Shown one piece after another: positions 34,101-43,283 of a stretch of DNA of 64,000 bases. The translations under genes were made by a program, and so were the position numbers. The stretch comes from Cohnella herbarum (GTDB lineage: Bacteria; Bacillota; Bacilli; Paenibacillales; Paenibacillaceae): assembly GCF_012849095.1 (NCBI RefSeq), contig NZ_CP051680.1, positions 5,177,501 to 5,241,500 on the forward strand. Direction: 5' to 3'. The stretch's first letter is position 1, and every line of letters starts with the position of its first letter. A model generated the notes under the pieces. It did no database searches. It saw nothing but the letters and a program-made list of their open reading frames with translations, and was not told the origin of the DNA.

Positions 34101-37100
34101 TTTCCCGATTGGCAAAGTTAGCGAGCGTACAACAGATTGATCCCCGTAACCCGACTTGAAAGTAATCGTTCTAGTTGCACGCTGGTAATAAAGCTTAACG
34201 ACTGTCAAGCCGCTCCCGTTAATGTACACTCCTCTTGGTGCCGTTTGCGGTAAATAACCTTGGTTCACGTATTTGTTGGAAGTGTGTATAATCTCAGTTC
34301 CGGTTATACCCGTCAACTTCTCTGTATCCGCAAGGGTAGCAGAATAATCGTTCGAATCTATCAAATAATGCTCGATTTTATACGGCGTATCCGTGTTCGG
34401 CGTCCAGCGGGCATGGAGGGTCTTGAAAACCGCCGGCATACGGTCAGGAATCGTATATATCGAGCCGCCCTGAGGATCGTCATACCAACCTGCAAACTTA
34501 TACCCAGTGCGTACGGGATCGGCAGGAACCGTAATTTTGGCGTTATATTGCGCGACGATCGATAAAGGCATGTCACCGTTGTTAAAATACAGTTGTAATC
34601 CCCAATCAAATGTAGCTGCTGAGAAAGACAATGGAATCGTGCGCTTAATTTGAGCAGAAGTAAATGCTAAAGGCGCACTCTTCCATGTAATTGTCAGATT
34701 ACTGGTGGTTCCCAACGTGTTCGAGTTTTTAAGCTTCAATTTCTTGGTGCTAGGATCGTACACGAAGTCAGGGCTATCCACCTCGACTGTGAATTTCGAT
34801 TGATCAAACAGCTTTTCACTCGTCTCTCCTGTCTTCATATCCATCACATTCATCGTGAAAAACTTGTCCGGCAATTGGACGGATGTTACCTTGCCTAGTA
34901 GATTCACTCCAAGCTTATCATCCTGCGGGTATACAAAGTCGTAGACATTATCCTGTGCCCCAACGCTATAAAGCGGCCATTCATTTTCATAGATCGGGAC
35001 TTCGGCCGAGAGCCAACCATCCCCCACCTGTGCGACGAACGCGGATTCCAAATAAATACCCATCTCCATAAACAAGGCTCCGAGAGACTTGGATTTCTTG
35101 CCGGCGGACGAATTCGTCAGCTCGTAGTAGAAATATCCCCATAATTTCAAATAAGGACCCGCTTCTACCTCGAACCCGATACTGTTCAGATCCACGCTTA
35201 GAATACCTGCTTTAAGCTCCACCTGAATACCTGCTCGCAACCCTAAAGTGCCAAGGACATAAAACTTAAACTGATACTCGCCATCTCCTGATAAACTTAC
35301 GGTGTCGCTGCTGCCTGATCCGCTTAGAACCCGTACAGTCACCGAATAACGCTTAGCACTCTTATAATTGAAATCAATACCTACAGTAAGATTCGGATTC
35401 ATGCTTATGACTAAGTTGACTGTAAATTCGATCTCAATGATCCCGATGCAAACTCTGGCGCTTTTTTTAACCAGTTCTTTGCTTAATAGCGGAACCCATT
35501 CCGTCTCGTTCTCAAGTATTTCTTGATACTTGCTCCTCAATGTATCCGCGGTTATTGCACCTGAATCGCCCACGCCATCCAGAAGCGCTTGGATTTGCGT
35601 AGCGATGTTTTCTACGTCCTCCGCATCGGCCCAGTCGACCAACGAATCCTTCAGCTTTTCCTTTGCCATGGTGCCGATCTCGGCAGTTACCGTGATCCCC
35701 GTATACGTGTAGGCATCCAAATTAGCTGTAATGATATAGTCCTTAATAATAGGGATAAACCAATACCACTGGATTTGGGTGTCCCCATTGATTCCAAGTT
35801 CAAACCGCAATTCTTCGACGAATGTACTCGTCAAATGGATTACGATGGCATCATCATTTCCATCGTCTGTATCAATGACAATATCGGCCTTTACTTGGAG
35901 TGTAACACTTGCGCCCGTATATCCAGGGAAATGCTTCAGCTTATCGCTTATGGAAGGTACGACGGTCAAATTTTCCACGCTAACCTTAACTGCCGGAGCC
36001 CCTAGCGCATGCACTTCGTAACGTTGCTTGAACGCATCGGTTTGCAGCGCCACCGCCGACAGATAATCGGCAGCTTCTTGCACAAACCCGCTTTCTACCG
36101 CTTGCTGCTTGATTTGTCCTTCTAAGCTAGCAACATCGGCTTCCGACAATAATTGATCTCCATCGATCTGTTGTTTTTGATAGAAATCAAGGGCTCCCGT
36201 TATTTGCTCCTGCGTTGCAACCGAATACTCGATGACATCCATTCCGTCTTCTGAGGTAATGGACGTAATCAGTCCGTATCCCTTGAAAGTGGATTCGCTG
36301 CCGAATTCGCCATCGTAGAAAGCGATAAAGTCGCCCACGTTGACAACCGTAAGCTCATTAAGCCCTAACGGCGCATACTTGCTGTCCTGGAAGTTCATCG
36401 CTATATGGTTTACAGTGATCGTCGTCGCATTCCCATCGGTATCCGCGTGAATACTAACCGGCAGAACGTCAGGTTTCACCAACACGTTCTTCGCATCCGC
36501 ATTGGTATAGGTGTACGTGTCTCCGTCTATCGCCGTGATCTGTACATAGGCTACATCGCCGTTATTGGCATCGCTTGTATCGGCAGTCCGCTCATCAGGC
36601 CGAGTTCCCTCATACAAAGCGACGGTATCGCCAACTTGAATGCTTGGGCTGCCAGTGCTCGGGCTGGCAGTATATGTGAAAGTACCGTTTGTCACATTAG
36701 CGGATCCTAGATCGGTTCCATTATTACCAACGCTCGCAGCGATTACCGAAATCGAAGTAGATGCAACAAGCGAACCATCGCGAGTCATGTTCGATATGCT
36801 CGAAAACGGTATATAGATCATGCCTGCATTAAGCGGGAGCTGAACGACCTCTTGTTTCGCAATACTGAAAACATAGATCGTGGTCGTTTGGTCTTGTCCT
36901 TCAAAAAAAAGCTTGGTGTCCGTTAAAGTTAGTCGGTAGGTGTTGCCTTCTTCAAACGCGCCGCCTTTAGCAGCTACAGTAAATTGACCATTGGAGCCTG
37001 TGACTTCAATACCGGCAAATTGCGGGTTAGCCGGAGATTCGAACTTTATTCCCGCTTTCACTTGCTCTGCCGTCAAGCTGCCTGTAGTATCGGTCACCTT

Positions 37101-38252
37101 AATCTTGAAGCTAGGCGCTTGATCCAGCACCGTTATGCTCGGAATACTTTGCACAGCCTCTTCGACGCTATCAATATATTTGGCATACAGCGTCATATTG
37201 CCGCTAACGACATCATCATTGAGCAATACTTGGGTAAGGCCGCTATCTTTATACCAGCCTTGGAAAATAGCCCCTACCTTTAATGGCACCGGAAGATTAT
37301 TCAGCCGTTTGCCTTGTTGTAGCGAAAGGCTAGGAATCGTCGATCCGCCATTCGTCTCGAACGTAATGGTATAAGTGTTAAGAGAGTTTCCAGGGTTAGG
37401 AGAACTAGGGGGATTGGTGCTCGAGCTGCCGCCTCCAGTCGTTGGTTTCGACGGTTCGGTAGTTGGATTCGTTGGATTGGGGTTCGCCCCCGCCTTCACA
37501 ACCTGATTGCTTCGCATGCTGAACATAGCTGCCTCAGCTCGAGTTGCTTGGGAGCGCGGATTGAAATTACCTTTGGCATCGCCGGTAAGCAAACCTGCCT
37601 GCCACAGCTTGACGATCGCATCGACCGCCCATGGAGAAATATCGGATAAGTCTTTTGGTTTAGAGGTTAGGCTGACGTTCGTCTGGTATGGGATTTTATA
37701 ACTTTCAAAAAAGCCCAAAGTCAGCGTTGCCATTTGTTCTCTTGTTATAGCGGCGTCTGGTGAAAATTTATGATTGCCCTTACCCTTTGTAATGCCTTTT
37801 TCAACTGCCCATTGCACATAAGGCGCGTAATAAGCGTCTGACTGCACATCAGCAAATGCGGAAGTTGTATATTTGCTTACATCGACTCCCGCCATACGCC
37901 CCAGTACAGTTACGTACATCGCGCGAGTCATTGTACCGCCGGGCGAGAAGCTATCGTTATCCGTACCGCTGAATATTCCATTTTGTTGGACATAGGCGAC
38001 GGCATCGTAGAACCAGTCTGTTGTTTTAATATCTTTAAAAGATCGTTGAGGTTTCTGTTGTTCATCAGGGTTGTTCATAGCGACTACCGATCCTTCTTGC
38101 GACAGGTCATGCCAATTGATTGTCGAAGAAGAAAGATTCGGAGACGCTTGCTGGGATACTGCTCCGGGTGCGTTAGCAGCCAGGATTTGAGATGGTACTA
38201 AGGATACAAGTATACATATTGTTAGCCATACACTTAGTATTCGTTTATACAA
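31122..38252 (-). CDS. Giant SLH-anchored surface protein with InlB and Ig-like repeats
   Basis: 2376 residues. A signal peptide (cleavage near SQILA-AN) is followed by three SLH domains (about residues 68-250; SFKDIKTTDWFYDAVAYVQQ, FADVQSDAYYAPYVQWAVEK, DISPWAVDAIVKLWQAG) that bind pyruvylated wall polymer. A Pro/Thr/Gly linker, one InlB-type repeat and a long unrecognised extracellular region of about 900 residues come next. Then come about six InlB B-repeats (RPGYTFTGWSPSVPSTVPNQ), four Ig-like repeats of about 96 residues, and a C-terminal Asn/Gly/Thr-rich repeat region (NGTVTNHGIITNNGT). The start is a TTG 8 nt after GGGAGGG. Probably an adhesin or matrix protein on the S-layer. It follows the MalT-like regulator gene on the same strand. 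Confidence 0.92.
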   Translation of the reverse strand: MYKRILSVWLTICILVSLVPSQILAANAPGAVSQQASPNLSSSTINWHDLSQEGSVVAMNNPDEQQKPQRSFKDIKTTDWFYDAVAYVQQNGIFSGTDNDSFSPGGTMTRAMYVTVLGRMAGVDVSKYTTSAFADVQSDAYYAPYVQWAVEKGITKGKGNHKFSPDAAITREQMATLTLGFFESYKIPYQTNVSLTSKPKDLSDISPWAVDAIVKLWQAGLLTGDAKGNFNPRSQATRAEAAMFSMRSNQVVKAGANPNPTNPTTEPSKPTTGGGSSSTNPPSSPNPGNSLNTYTITFETNGGSTIPSLSLQQGKRLNNLPVPLKVGAIFQGWYKDSGLTQVLLNDDVVSGNMTLYAKYIDSVEEAVQSIPSITVLDQAPSFKIKVTDTTGSLTAEQVKAGIKFESPANPQFAGIEVTGSNGQFTVAAKGGAFEEGNTYRLTLTDTKLFFEGQDQTTTIYVFSIAKQEVVQLPLNAGMIYIPFSSISNMTRDGSLVASTSISVIAASVGNNGTDLGSANVTNGTFTYTASPSTGSPSIQVGDTVALYEGTRPDERTADTSDANNGDVAYVQITAIDGDTYTYTNADAKNVLVKPDVLPVSIHADTDGNATTITVNHIAMNFQDSKYAPLGLNELTVVNVGDFIAFYDGEFGSESTFKGYGLITSITSEDGMDVIEYSVATQEQITGALDFYQKQQIDGDQLLSEADVASLEGQIKQQAVESGFVQEAADYLSAVALQTDAFKQRYEVHALGAPAVKVSVENLTVVPSISDKLKHFPGYTGASVTLQVKADIVIDTDDGNDDAIVIHLTSTFVEELRFELGINGDTQIQWYWFIPIIKDYIITANLDAYTYTGITVTAEIGTMAKEKLKDSLVDWADAEDVENIATQIQALLDGVGDSGAITADTLRSKYQEILENETEWVPLLSKELVKKSARVCIGIIEIEFTVNLVISMNPNLTVGIDFNYKSAKRYSVTVRVLSGSGSSDTVSLSGDGEYQFKFYVLGTLGLRAGIQVELKAGILSVDLNSIGFEVEAGPYLKLWGYFYYELTNSSAGKKSKSLGALFMEMGIYLESAFVAQVGDGWLSAEVPIYENEWPLYSVGAQDNVYDFVYPQDDKLGVNLLGKVTSVQLPDKFFTMNVMDMKTGETSEKLFDQSKFTVEVDSPDFVYDPSTKKLKLKNSNTLGTTSNLTITWKSAPLAFTSAQIKRTIPLSFSAATFDWGLQLYFNNGDMPLSIVAQYNAKITVPADPVRTGYKFAGWYDDPQGGSIYTIPDRMPAVFKTLHARWTPNTDTPYKIEHYLIDSNDYSATLADTEKLTGITGTEIIHTSNKYVNQGYLPQTAPRGVYINGSGLTVVKLYYQRATRTITFKSGYGDQSVVRSLTLPIGKNMTWTPVVTRPGYTFTGWSPSVPSTVPNQDTTYTATWTAKSDTPYKIVHLLQDISTGAIGPSTLANSYTVVYEENKKGTTDAATITASTEKSYEGFTYDSNAPGTLLSSTIAGDGTTVLRLYYKRNSYPVTYDLNGGKVLDDSGPVVYTIPYGGRVMQPYVTNGTATFGGWTPSKPATMTMPAHALNFKAEWETGTYVVTHIRQDLTGGYTITESETLEGPTNNEVTATPKSYAGFTFDSSVLGTVATGIIKGPNDSPPQLKLYYKRAKFKEIYDANGGEFGTTTDGVVLVSYGASLSSATEPQVTKAGYIFKGWTPSKASTMPAHDVTYTAQWELGSTVSSVSINSSEPEVGNTLTANVVMSDSGSAGSRVTYQWQVETAAGSGTYQNATGTGNTTASYTVAAVDAGKKLRVVVTGVGEVSGTATSAATSAVPVPVTGVTVDNVNPTIGDILVASVAMGDGNPAGSRVTYQWKVETAVGSGSYLSATGTGNTTASYTVAAADVGKKLQVVVAGVSPVIGTQTATTSAVVVKVSSVSIDNVTPSVGDTLTANAVMSDSGAAGSRVTYQWQVETAAGSGTYQNATGTGSTTASYTVAAVDAGKKLQVVVTGVSPVTGTQSASTGAGTVSITSVTIDNPDPSVGTTINANVTLNDGNPAGSRVAYQWQVEAESETYQNATGAGNTTAAYTIPSADAGKKLRVVVTGVSPAVGTLTSTATNAVLTSPAISFIADATAAGIANVVKVSDTEVTLSSAATLTGNLTIPAGVTLTVNGTFTVNAGKTLTVDGTLKASSTAFTNNGTVAIGSSGTVAINGQVSSKGTWTNNGTVNVPQGGVFKAELFSTLSGSGITNVSGRFETDNATVSITGSIIVSSAAVFNKNLLELFGTTGSISLTNGSSVTVTYSNGAVVYTLNGMGTVRTPQFKVNANEQYVVATGATLDVYTGMSFTVNANGAVINNGTVTNHGIITNNGTFDSTGGTFINNGTVNGTITGV
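31950..33090 (-). repeat. Four tandem Ig-like repeats within the SLH protein gene
   Basis: Units of about 290 bp each encode TLTANVVMSDSG-type, RVTYQWQVETAAGSGTYQNA-type and TASYTVAAVDAGKKL-type segments. A stretch of about 100 bp in units 1 and 3 (near 32900 and 32322, 579 bp apart) is almost identical, closer than to the unit between them. These are protein-coding repeats, not a CRISPR array. Confidence 0.8.
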
Positions 38253-38349
38253 GATACGTTCCCTCCCGCAATTTTCTACACTTTTCTACAAGTTATCACA
38301 AGCAGGCTAAACAAAGTCTAAACAATTCGATCATCGACCGTGTAAATGC

Positions 38350-38402
38350 AAAAAAAGAGGTATCCCTTCGTCAACTTTATTGACGTTGAGATACACTCTT
38401 CT
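38350..38402 (-). terminator. Terminator after the MalT/SARP-like regulator
   Basis: On the minus strand AAGAG-T-GTATC pairs with GATAC-C-TCTT around an inner GTCAA/TTGAC helix, followed by seven T residues (A-run 38350-38356 on the plus strand). Confidence 0.75.
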
Positions 38403-38439
38403 TACTAAGAAATCTAGCACTCCATGATGCTTATAACCG

Positions 38440-41400
38440 TCATTTCATATCCAACAATCTCCTGACCGCTTCCTTCGGCACCATCCCGAACTCGGACAAC
38501 AACATCATCCTCAACGCCTCATATTGCTTGATCGCCGAAATACGGTCATCCGCCAAAACCAGCACGCGAATGAGCCGTTCATGAATGGACTCGTTTAGCG
38601 GATCATGTACAAGCGCCTTCCGTAGCAGTCCCGCAGCGGCATCATATTGCCCCTTCTTCTCCTGACGTTCATGAAGGCGAACTAACATCGCGACATACTC
38701 GCCCTCCAGGCGAATTCGCGTCGGCTCTGCCCATTCATATGAAGCGCCTGCCAGATAACCCTCTCCATATAATTGAATTAGCTCATCGGCGTAGTCACGC
38801 AACTTGATGTCATCGATCCGCTCTTGCTCGGACAGCAATCGATTCCACTCATCGAGATCACAGTTCAATTGGCTTATATCGATTCGGTAACCGCCTTCCG
38901 CATGTTGAACGATACCGTTAAGTCCGATCTGGCTTAAAACCTTTCGCAAATAATAAGTCGTTGTATTCAGCTGAGCGCCTGCCTGGCTTACATTTACCTC
39001 TCCCCACAAAGCGTCGAGAATCCGGTCCCTGCTCACCGCCTCGCCGCGATGGTGAATGAGAAAGGCCATCAACTCTTCGGTTTTGGATGTCCGCCACTTG
39101 ATTCCGGCGCCATTCTCCGTCTCTATGCGCAACCGCCCAAAACATCGGATCTTAATTCGCGGATGTAAAGGATAAACTTGGAACGCTTGCAGCACGAGAT
39201 GCGCATAACTTGATACATCCGTCCATCCCGCACCATAGTCTTCATACGTTTGAACATACGTAGACAACAGCTCTGCCATCGCCAAGCCTTCGTCCGCGAA
39301 ACTGCGAATAAACCCCTGAGGTTCGGCAAGACGCAATGCCGTGTCCAGCTTCGCAAGCGCCGGCTCGATTCGCCCGCTACGATACAAAGTCATGCTTTGC
39401 AGAATCAAAATGCGTATGCGATCCCGCAGACGGTCTTCCTTCGTCAACAGATGATACAATCGCTCTGCGAGAGAGAGCGCCGATTCGAATTGCCCGCATG
39501 CGGACAGCACGCGAACGAACGCCAATTGTTCGGAAACTCGGTCCAGCGTTACTTCGTCCAAATGCGACTGTCCGCACCGCGACAACCACCGACGAGCCGA
39601 CTCCATGTCGCCTTGAAGCACCGCCAAGCTCGCTTGTTCCGCTTCTATTCTACGTATGAAGATTTCATAGTCGGGCGAATCGATCTTCAGTTTAATTTGT
39701 TCTAGCAGCGCCATGGCCTCTCGAGAATTCCCCTTGGCTTGCTGAATTCTCGAAGCAGCCACAAAGAGCTGATACCGATTGCGAGGAACCGGCTCGAAGC
39801 CGTCAGCGCGCAAAATCCGATTTAGCCATTCCTCCGCTTCCTCCAGCCGATTCCACTCATACAATACTTTTGCATAGGAAGCATACATCGGCGTCGCATA
39901 CGGATGGTTCACGCGATCCTGCCAATACGCTAACATCTTGACAAAAAATAGTGCCGCATCATGATAATCGTTAATAAAGCATAGATGATCGTCAAACTCA
40001 TCGATCGCATTATGCTTATTGTTGCCGCCTTGAATAAAAAAGCTTTGCTCGGGTGCAAACCTATCTCCAAGGATAAAATAGTCAGCCGTGCCTGAGAGGT
40101 CTCTTCTAACAAAGGCAGCAACACCGCAGAAATAATAGATATCTCCCATTATCGCGCGCCATACATCGGCTTCCATGTGATCCTTCATCGCCTCGAAACG
40201 GATCCGAAGCCGTTCCGTTCGATCCGGGATGCGATGAAACTGCCGTACGCCGACCATCACGAACAAACAAAAAAGCTCGACAAGCGGTCGGCTTGCTACA
40301 TATTGCTCGGGCACTTGCATCACCCAACGCGCAACGACGGTGTTCTTGCCACCAAGAAGTTCGTGCAGATGCGCTTCAATCAGGCGAACGACATCTTCAT
40401 ACTGCCGGCCCGCCTGATAATGCTCTACCGCTTCTACGATGAACCCGTTATCCTCGAGCCATTGCGCGGCGCGCACATTCGCCCGTACCCACAACTGAGG
40501 CGCCGTTCGAGCGAGCATGGACTGGAGGAAATCGGACAGCAGATGGTGATAGCGATACCAATTACGTTGATCGTCCAGCGGAATAATGAATAGCTGAAGC
40601 TGTTCCAGTTGTTCCAACTGTTGCTGACCTCTCGCTTGACCGGTCACCGCCTCGCACAATGCATAATTCATCTGGCTTAACACGGAGGTTTGCAACAAAA
40701 AATCATACATCGCCTCCGGCAGATCGCGGATGACTTCCTCCAACAAGTAATCGGAAATGTGCTGCTGATGGCCGCTGAATTGACGGATCGATTCCGCCAC
40801 ATTGCGGCTTTGTTTCAGCGAGAGGGCCGCAAGCCGCAAGCCGCTAATCCAACCTTCGGTTTGGTTGTATAGAATATTGAACTGCTCCACCGACAGACTC
40901 AAATCGGTTGTCTCTCGGAAGAAATCGTAGACTTCCTCTGGCTGGAACCGTAAATGCTCAATCGTAATCCGCCGCATCTGGCCTTTTGCGAACAATCTTG
41001 CTATCGGGAAGGGAAGGTCGTTACGGCTTGCGATATAGAAGTGAATCTGATCCGGAAGGTATTCGAGCAAGTAGCTCATCGACTTCTGGATTGTCGGCAT
41101 TGTCACCAGGTGATAATCGTCCAACATGATGACCAGCTCGCCCGGCAGACGATTTAGCTCGTTCAACAGCGCAGTCATTGCCGGCTCCATGGATTCAAAG
41201 GATGCGGAGGGCCCCTCCGCCAGCAGCGGCCAAACGGTCAAGCCAAAGCCGTCGACGCGATTCTGTATCGAAGCAAGGATGATGCTCCAGTAGGTAATCC
41301 AATCGTCGTCCTGCTTGCTGAGCGATACCCAAGCAACAAGCTTGCCGCTTTGTTTGGCCCATTCGCTTAACGCCGTCGTTTTCCCATAGCCGGATGGAGC

Positions 41401-41514
41401 GAATAAGTGCGTCAGCTTCGCGTCCATGCCCTCATCAAGCAGACGAAGCAGATTCGAGCGGGCAACCAAGGCATGACGTACATAAGGGATGTGCATCTTT
41501 GTTGCGGCAATCAT
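38440..41514 (-). CDS. MalT-like STAND ATPase regulator with C-terminal SARP/BTAD domain
   Basis: 1024 residues. The N-terminal STAND NTPase has Walker A FAPSGYGKTTAL and Walker B ELVIMLDDYHLV; an ARM/TPR-rich central region follows (about 350-770). The C-terminus does not carry the LuxR-type HTH of classical MalT. It has an OmpR-like winged helix (about 785-870; IKIRCFGRLRIETENG, TSKTEELMAFLIHHRGEAVS) plus a BTAD domain (to the end). GGAGGG selects the ATG at 41514. It lies 54 nt after a TetR gene and upstream of the giant SLH gene, both on the same strand. The inducer is unknown; control of the SLH gene is plausible from position only. Confidence 0.88.
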   Translation of the reverse strand: MIAATKMHIPYVRHALVARSNLLRLLDEGMDAKLTHLFAPSGYGKTTALSEWAKQSGKLVAWVSLSKQDDDWITYWSIILASIQNRVDGFGLTVWPLLAEGPSASFESMEPAMTALLNELNRLPGELVIMLDDYHLVTMPTIQKSMSYLLEYLPDQIHFYIASRNDLPFPIARLFAKGQMRRITIEHLRFQPEEVYDFFRETTDLSLSVEQFNILYNQTEGWISGLRLAALSLKQSRNVAESIRQFSGHQQHISDYLLEEVIRDLPEAMYDFLLQTSVLSQMNYALCEAVTGQARGQQQLEQLEQLQLFIIPLDDQRNWYRYHHLLSDFLQSMLARTAPQLWVRANVRAAQWLEDNGFIVEAVEHYQAGRQYEDVVRLIEAHLHELLGGKNTVVARWVMQVPEQYVASRPLVELFCLFVMVGVRQFHRIPDRTERLRIRFEAMKDHMEADVWRAIMGDIYYFCGVAAFVRRDLSGTADYFILGDRFAPEQSFFIQGGNNKHNAIDEFDDHLCFINDYHDAALFFVKMLAYWQDRVNHPYATPMYASYAKVLYEWNRLEEAEEWLNRILRADGFEPVPRNRYQLFVAASRIQQAKGNSREAMALLEQIKLKIDSPDYEIFIRRIEAEQASLAVLQGDMESARRWLSRCGQSHLDEVTLDRVSEQLAFVRVLSACGQFESALSLAERLYHLLTKEDRLRDRIRILILQSMTLYRSGRIEPALAKLDTALRLAEPQGFIRSFADEGLAMAELLSTYVQTYEDYGAGWTDVSSYAHLVLQAFQVYPLHPRIKIRCFGRLRIETENGAGIKWRTSKTEELMAFLIHHRGEAVSRDRILDALWGEVNVSQAGAQLNTTTYYLRKVLSQIGLNGIVQHAEGGYRIDISQLNCDLDEWNRLLSEQERIDDIKLRDYADELIQLYGEGYLAGASYEWAEPTRIRLEGEYVAMLVRLHERQEKKGQYDAAAGLLRKALVHDPLNESIHERLIRVLVLADDRISAIKQYEALRMMLLSEFGMVPKEAVRRLLDMK

Positions 41515-41568
41515 CGCTAGCCCTCCATAATTCAGACAGAAAATGAGCAATTAGGAGTAATTTCGACG

Positions 41569-42198
41569 CTAAATCGTAAATTCCTGTGCTAGGTTGGAAA
41601 CATCAGTCTCCGTAGCGGCTACGTTATCATTTCGCCCTACAACGCGTTCAATCCCGGACATCAGAAAAGGAATGGCCGACTTGATAAATTGTTCCGGCGA
41701 TAATTCCTTACGATTTCTCCTCCACTCCACGGAAGCACCATAAACTCCCCAACTTAAAATGACAGCTGTAATTTTTAGAGATCCATCCACTTCCGTTGTA
41801 TGTTGTTTTCGCAACATTCCATAGAAAATGATTTCAAGTTGTTCCCTAATAATACGGGCTATGGTCTCATCGTATCCTCTATGGCACCGACTGGATAACT
41901 CTCCTTGAAAGTCCGTTATGGCCACGAAGATATCCATAATCGATGCTTCGTTTAGCTCGCTTTTCTCGAAGTCTATGGTATTCAAATTAATCAATAAAAC
42001 TTCCGATAATGATTTGTCCAACAAGTCGTATATATCTTCAAAGTGATAATAGAAAGTTGCACGATTAATATTAGCCTCCGTTGTAATATCTTTAACGGTA
42101 ATATCCTTGAATTCTTTTTTACCGGAGAGTTCAATAAAAGAGTCCATGATTGACTTACGAGTTCGTATAATTCGGGGATCCGTCTTTGATTGAGTCAT
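41569..42198 (-). CDS. TetR-family regulator
   Basis: 209 residues with an N-terminal HTH (RKSIMDSFIELSGKKEFKDI, ITTEANINRATFYYHFEDIY) of the DhaS/YvdT-like group and a TetR_C-type helical domain. GGGAGGGA before ATG 42198 decides the start over the in-frame codon at 42234. It is divergent from the SpxH-like gene at 42333 and about 54 nt upstream of the MalT-like gene, so it may autoregulate and control either. Confidence 0.88.
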   Translation of the reverse strand: MTQSKTDPRIIRTRKSIMDSFIELSGKKEFKDITVKDITTEANINRATFYYHFEDIYDLLDKSLSEVLLINLNTIDFEKSELNEASIMDIFVAITDFQGELSSRCHRGYDETIARIIREQLEIIFYGMLRKQHTTEVDGSLKITAVILSWGVYGASVEWRRNRKELSPEQFIKSAIPFLMSGIERVVGRNDNVAATETDVSNLAQEFTI

Positions 42199-42226
42199 AT
42201 CATGTCCCTCCCACTTTTTAAACAAT

Positions 42227-42247
42227 TGTATCAATGCGTTGCATACA
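42227..42247. promoter_or_regulatory. Candidate TetR operator
   Basis: TGTAT (42227-42231) and ATACA (42243-42247) form an inverted repeat with inner CAA/TTG complementarity, in the divergent region between the TetR gene and the SpxH-like gene. Confidence 0.45.
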
Positions 42248-42332
42248 CGACAAATGAAATGATCTGTTGGTGTTCCGATAGATTTTATATCCCTAGAATA
42301 GGATTATAAAACAAAGCGATGGGGAGATACGA

Positions 42333-43283
42333 ATGGCGAACGATAATCATATGGTTTGTGATTTAGAGACAGGCGTATGCGGAGTAGCTGGGGAAGAAGA
42401 AATAGAGATGATCGATTTTAATCAACCCCGAAAATCCATTGAAGTTTATTATGTAACGGATCCGATTTGCTCTCATTGCTGGGCGCTTGATCCTGTTCTT
42501 AGGCGATTTAAGGAGCAGTATGGACATTATTTTAACTTCCATACGGTAATGGGCGGACTGCTGGAAAAATGGGGCGACGAGCCTGTCGACCCACGTAACG
42601 GAATATCGGGACCTGCTGACGTCTTCGGCCACTGGAGAGAGGTTGGAGAATATTCGCGTATGCCCATTGACGGTTCACTGATGCTCAACGATCCCGTTCA
42701 ATCCTCTTACCCGCCTTCTCGTGTATTTAAAGTGATTCAACAACGCTGCAACGATGCATTAGCCTATGATTACTTAAGACGATCACGAGAAGCTCTGTTC
42801 GCGTTTAATCGAAATATCGCCGATGAATCGATCATGATAGACATCGTAAATCAGCTTGGACTTGATGGAGAAGCTATTGTAAAAGATGCCGAACAACAAA
42901 CCGGTCAACAATTATTGAATGAAGACTTTACTCTCGCTAGAAGCCTTGGCGTTAGAGGTTTCCCGACGATCATTATGATCAACGAGGAAAACAAAGGCTT
43001 GAAAATCGTAGGCAGTCGTCCATTCGAGTCCTATGTCGAGGGCCTACAGCAAATTCTAAATACGGATGAAATACGCCCAAAACAACAACCCTCCCTTTCT
43101 AACTTGCTTGAAAAAGAAAAGCTGTTGTTTTCTAAAGAAATTGAAGTTATGTATGATATTGAAAAACCGGAAATCAACGCTTTTGTTGAAAAAGAACTTT
43201 CGCCAAACAGTTATCAAGCGAAGGAACTTCTAGGGGAATCCTATTTTACGACCACGTCTACAAATTGCCGCCCCACGGAGTAA
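42333..43283 (+). CDS. DsbA-family thioredoxin-fold protein, SpxH/YjbH-like
   Basis: 316 residues with a cytoplasmic thioredoxin-fold domain beginning near residue 35 (IEVYYVTDPICSHCWALDPV, a CxxC motif of the form CSHC) and the cis-Pro region GVRGFPTIIMI. SpxH/YjbH proteins are adaptors that hand Spx to the ClpXP protease; FrnE-type oxidoreductases are the alternative. The N-terminus carries an extra Cys pair (VCDLETGVCGV), a possible metal site. It is divergent from a TetR regulator, which implies inducible expression. Its last 43 bp overlap the end of the convergent esterase gene. Confidence 0.82.
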   Translation: MANDNHMVCDLETGVCGVAGEEEIEMIDFNQPRKSIEVYYVTDPICSHCWALDPVLRRFKEQYGHYFNFHTVMGGLLEKWGDEPVDPRNGISGPADVFGHWREVGEYSRMPIDGSLMLNDPVQSSYPPSRVFKVIQQRCNDALAYDYLRRSREALFAFNRNIADESIMIDIVNQLGLDGEAIVKDAEQQTGQQLLNEDFTLARSLGVRGFPTIIMINEENKGLKIVGSRPFESYVEGLQQILNTDEIRPKQQPSLSNLLEKEKLLFSKEIEVMYDIEKPEINAFVEKELSPNSYQAKELLGESYFTTTSTNCRPTE

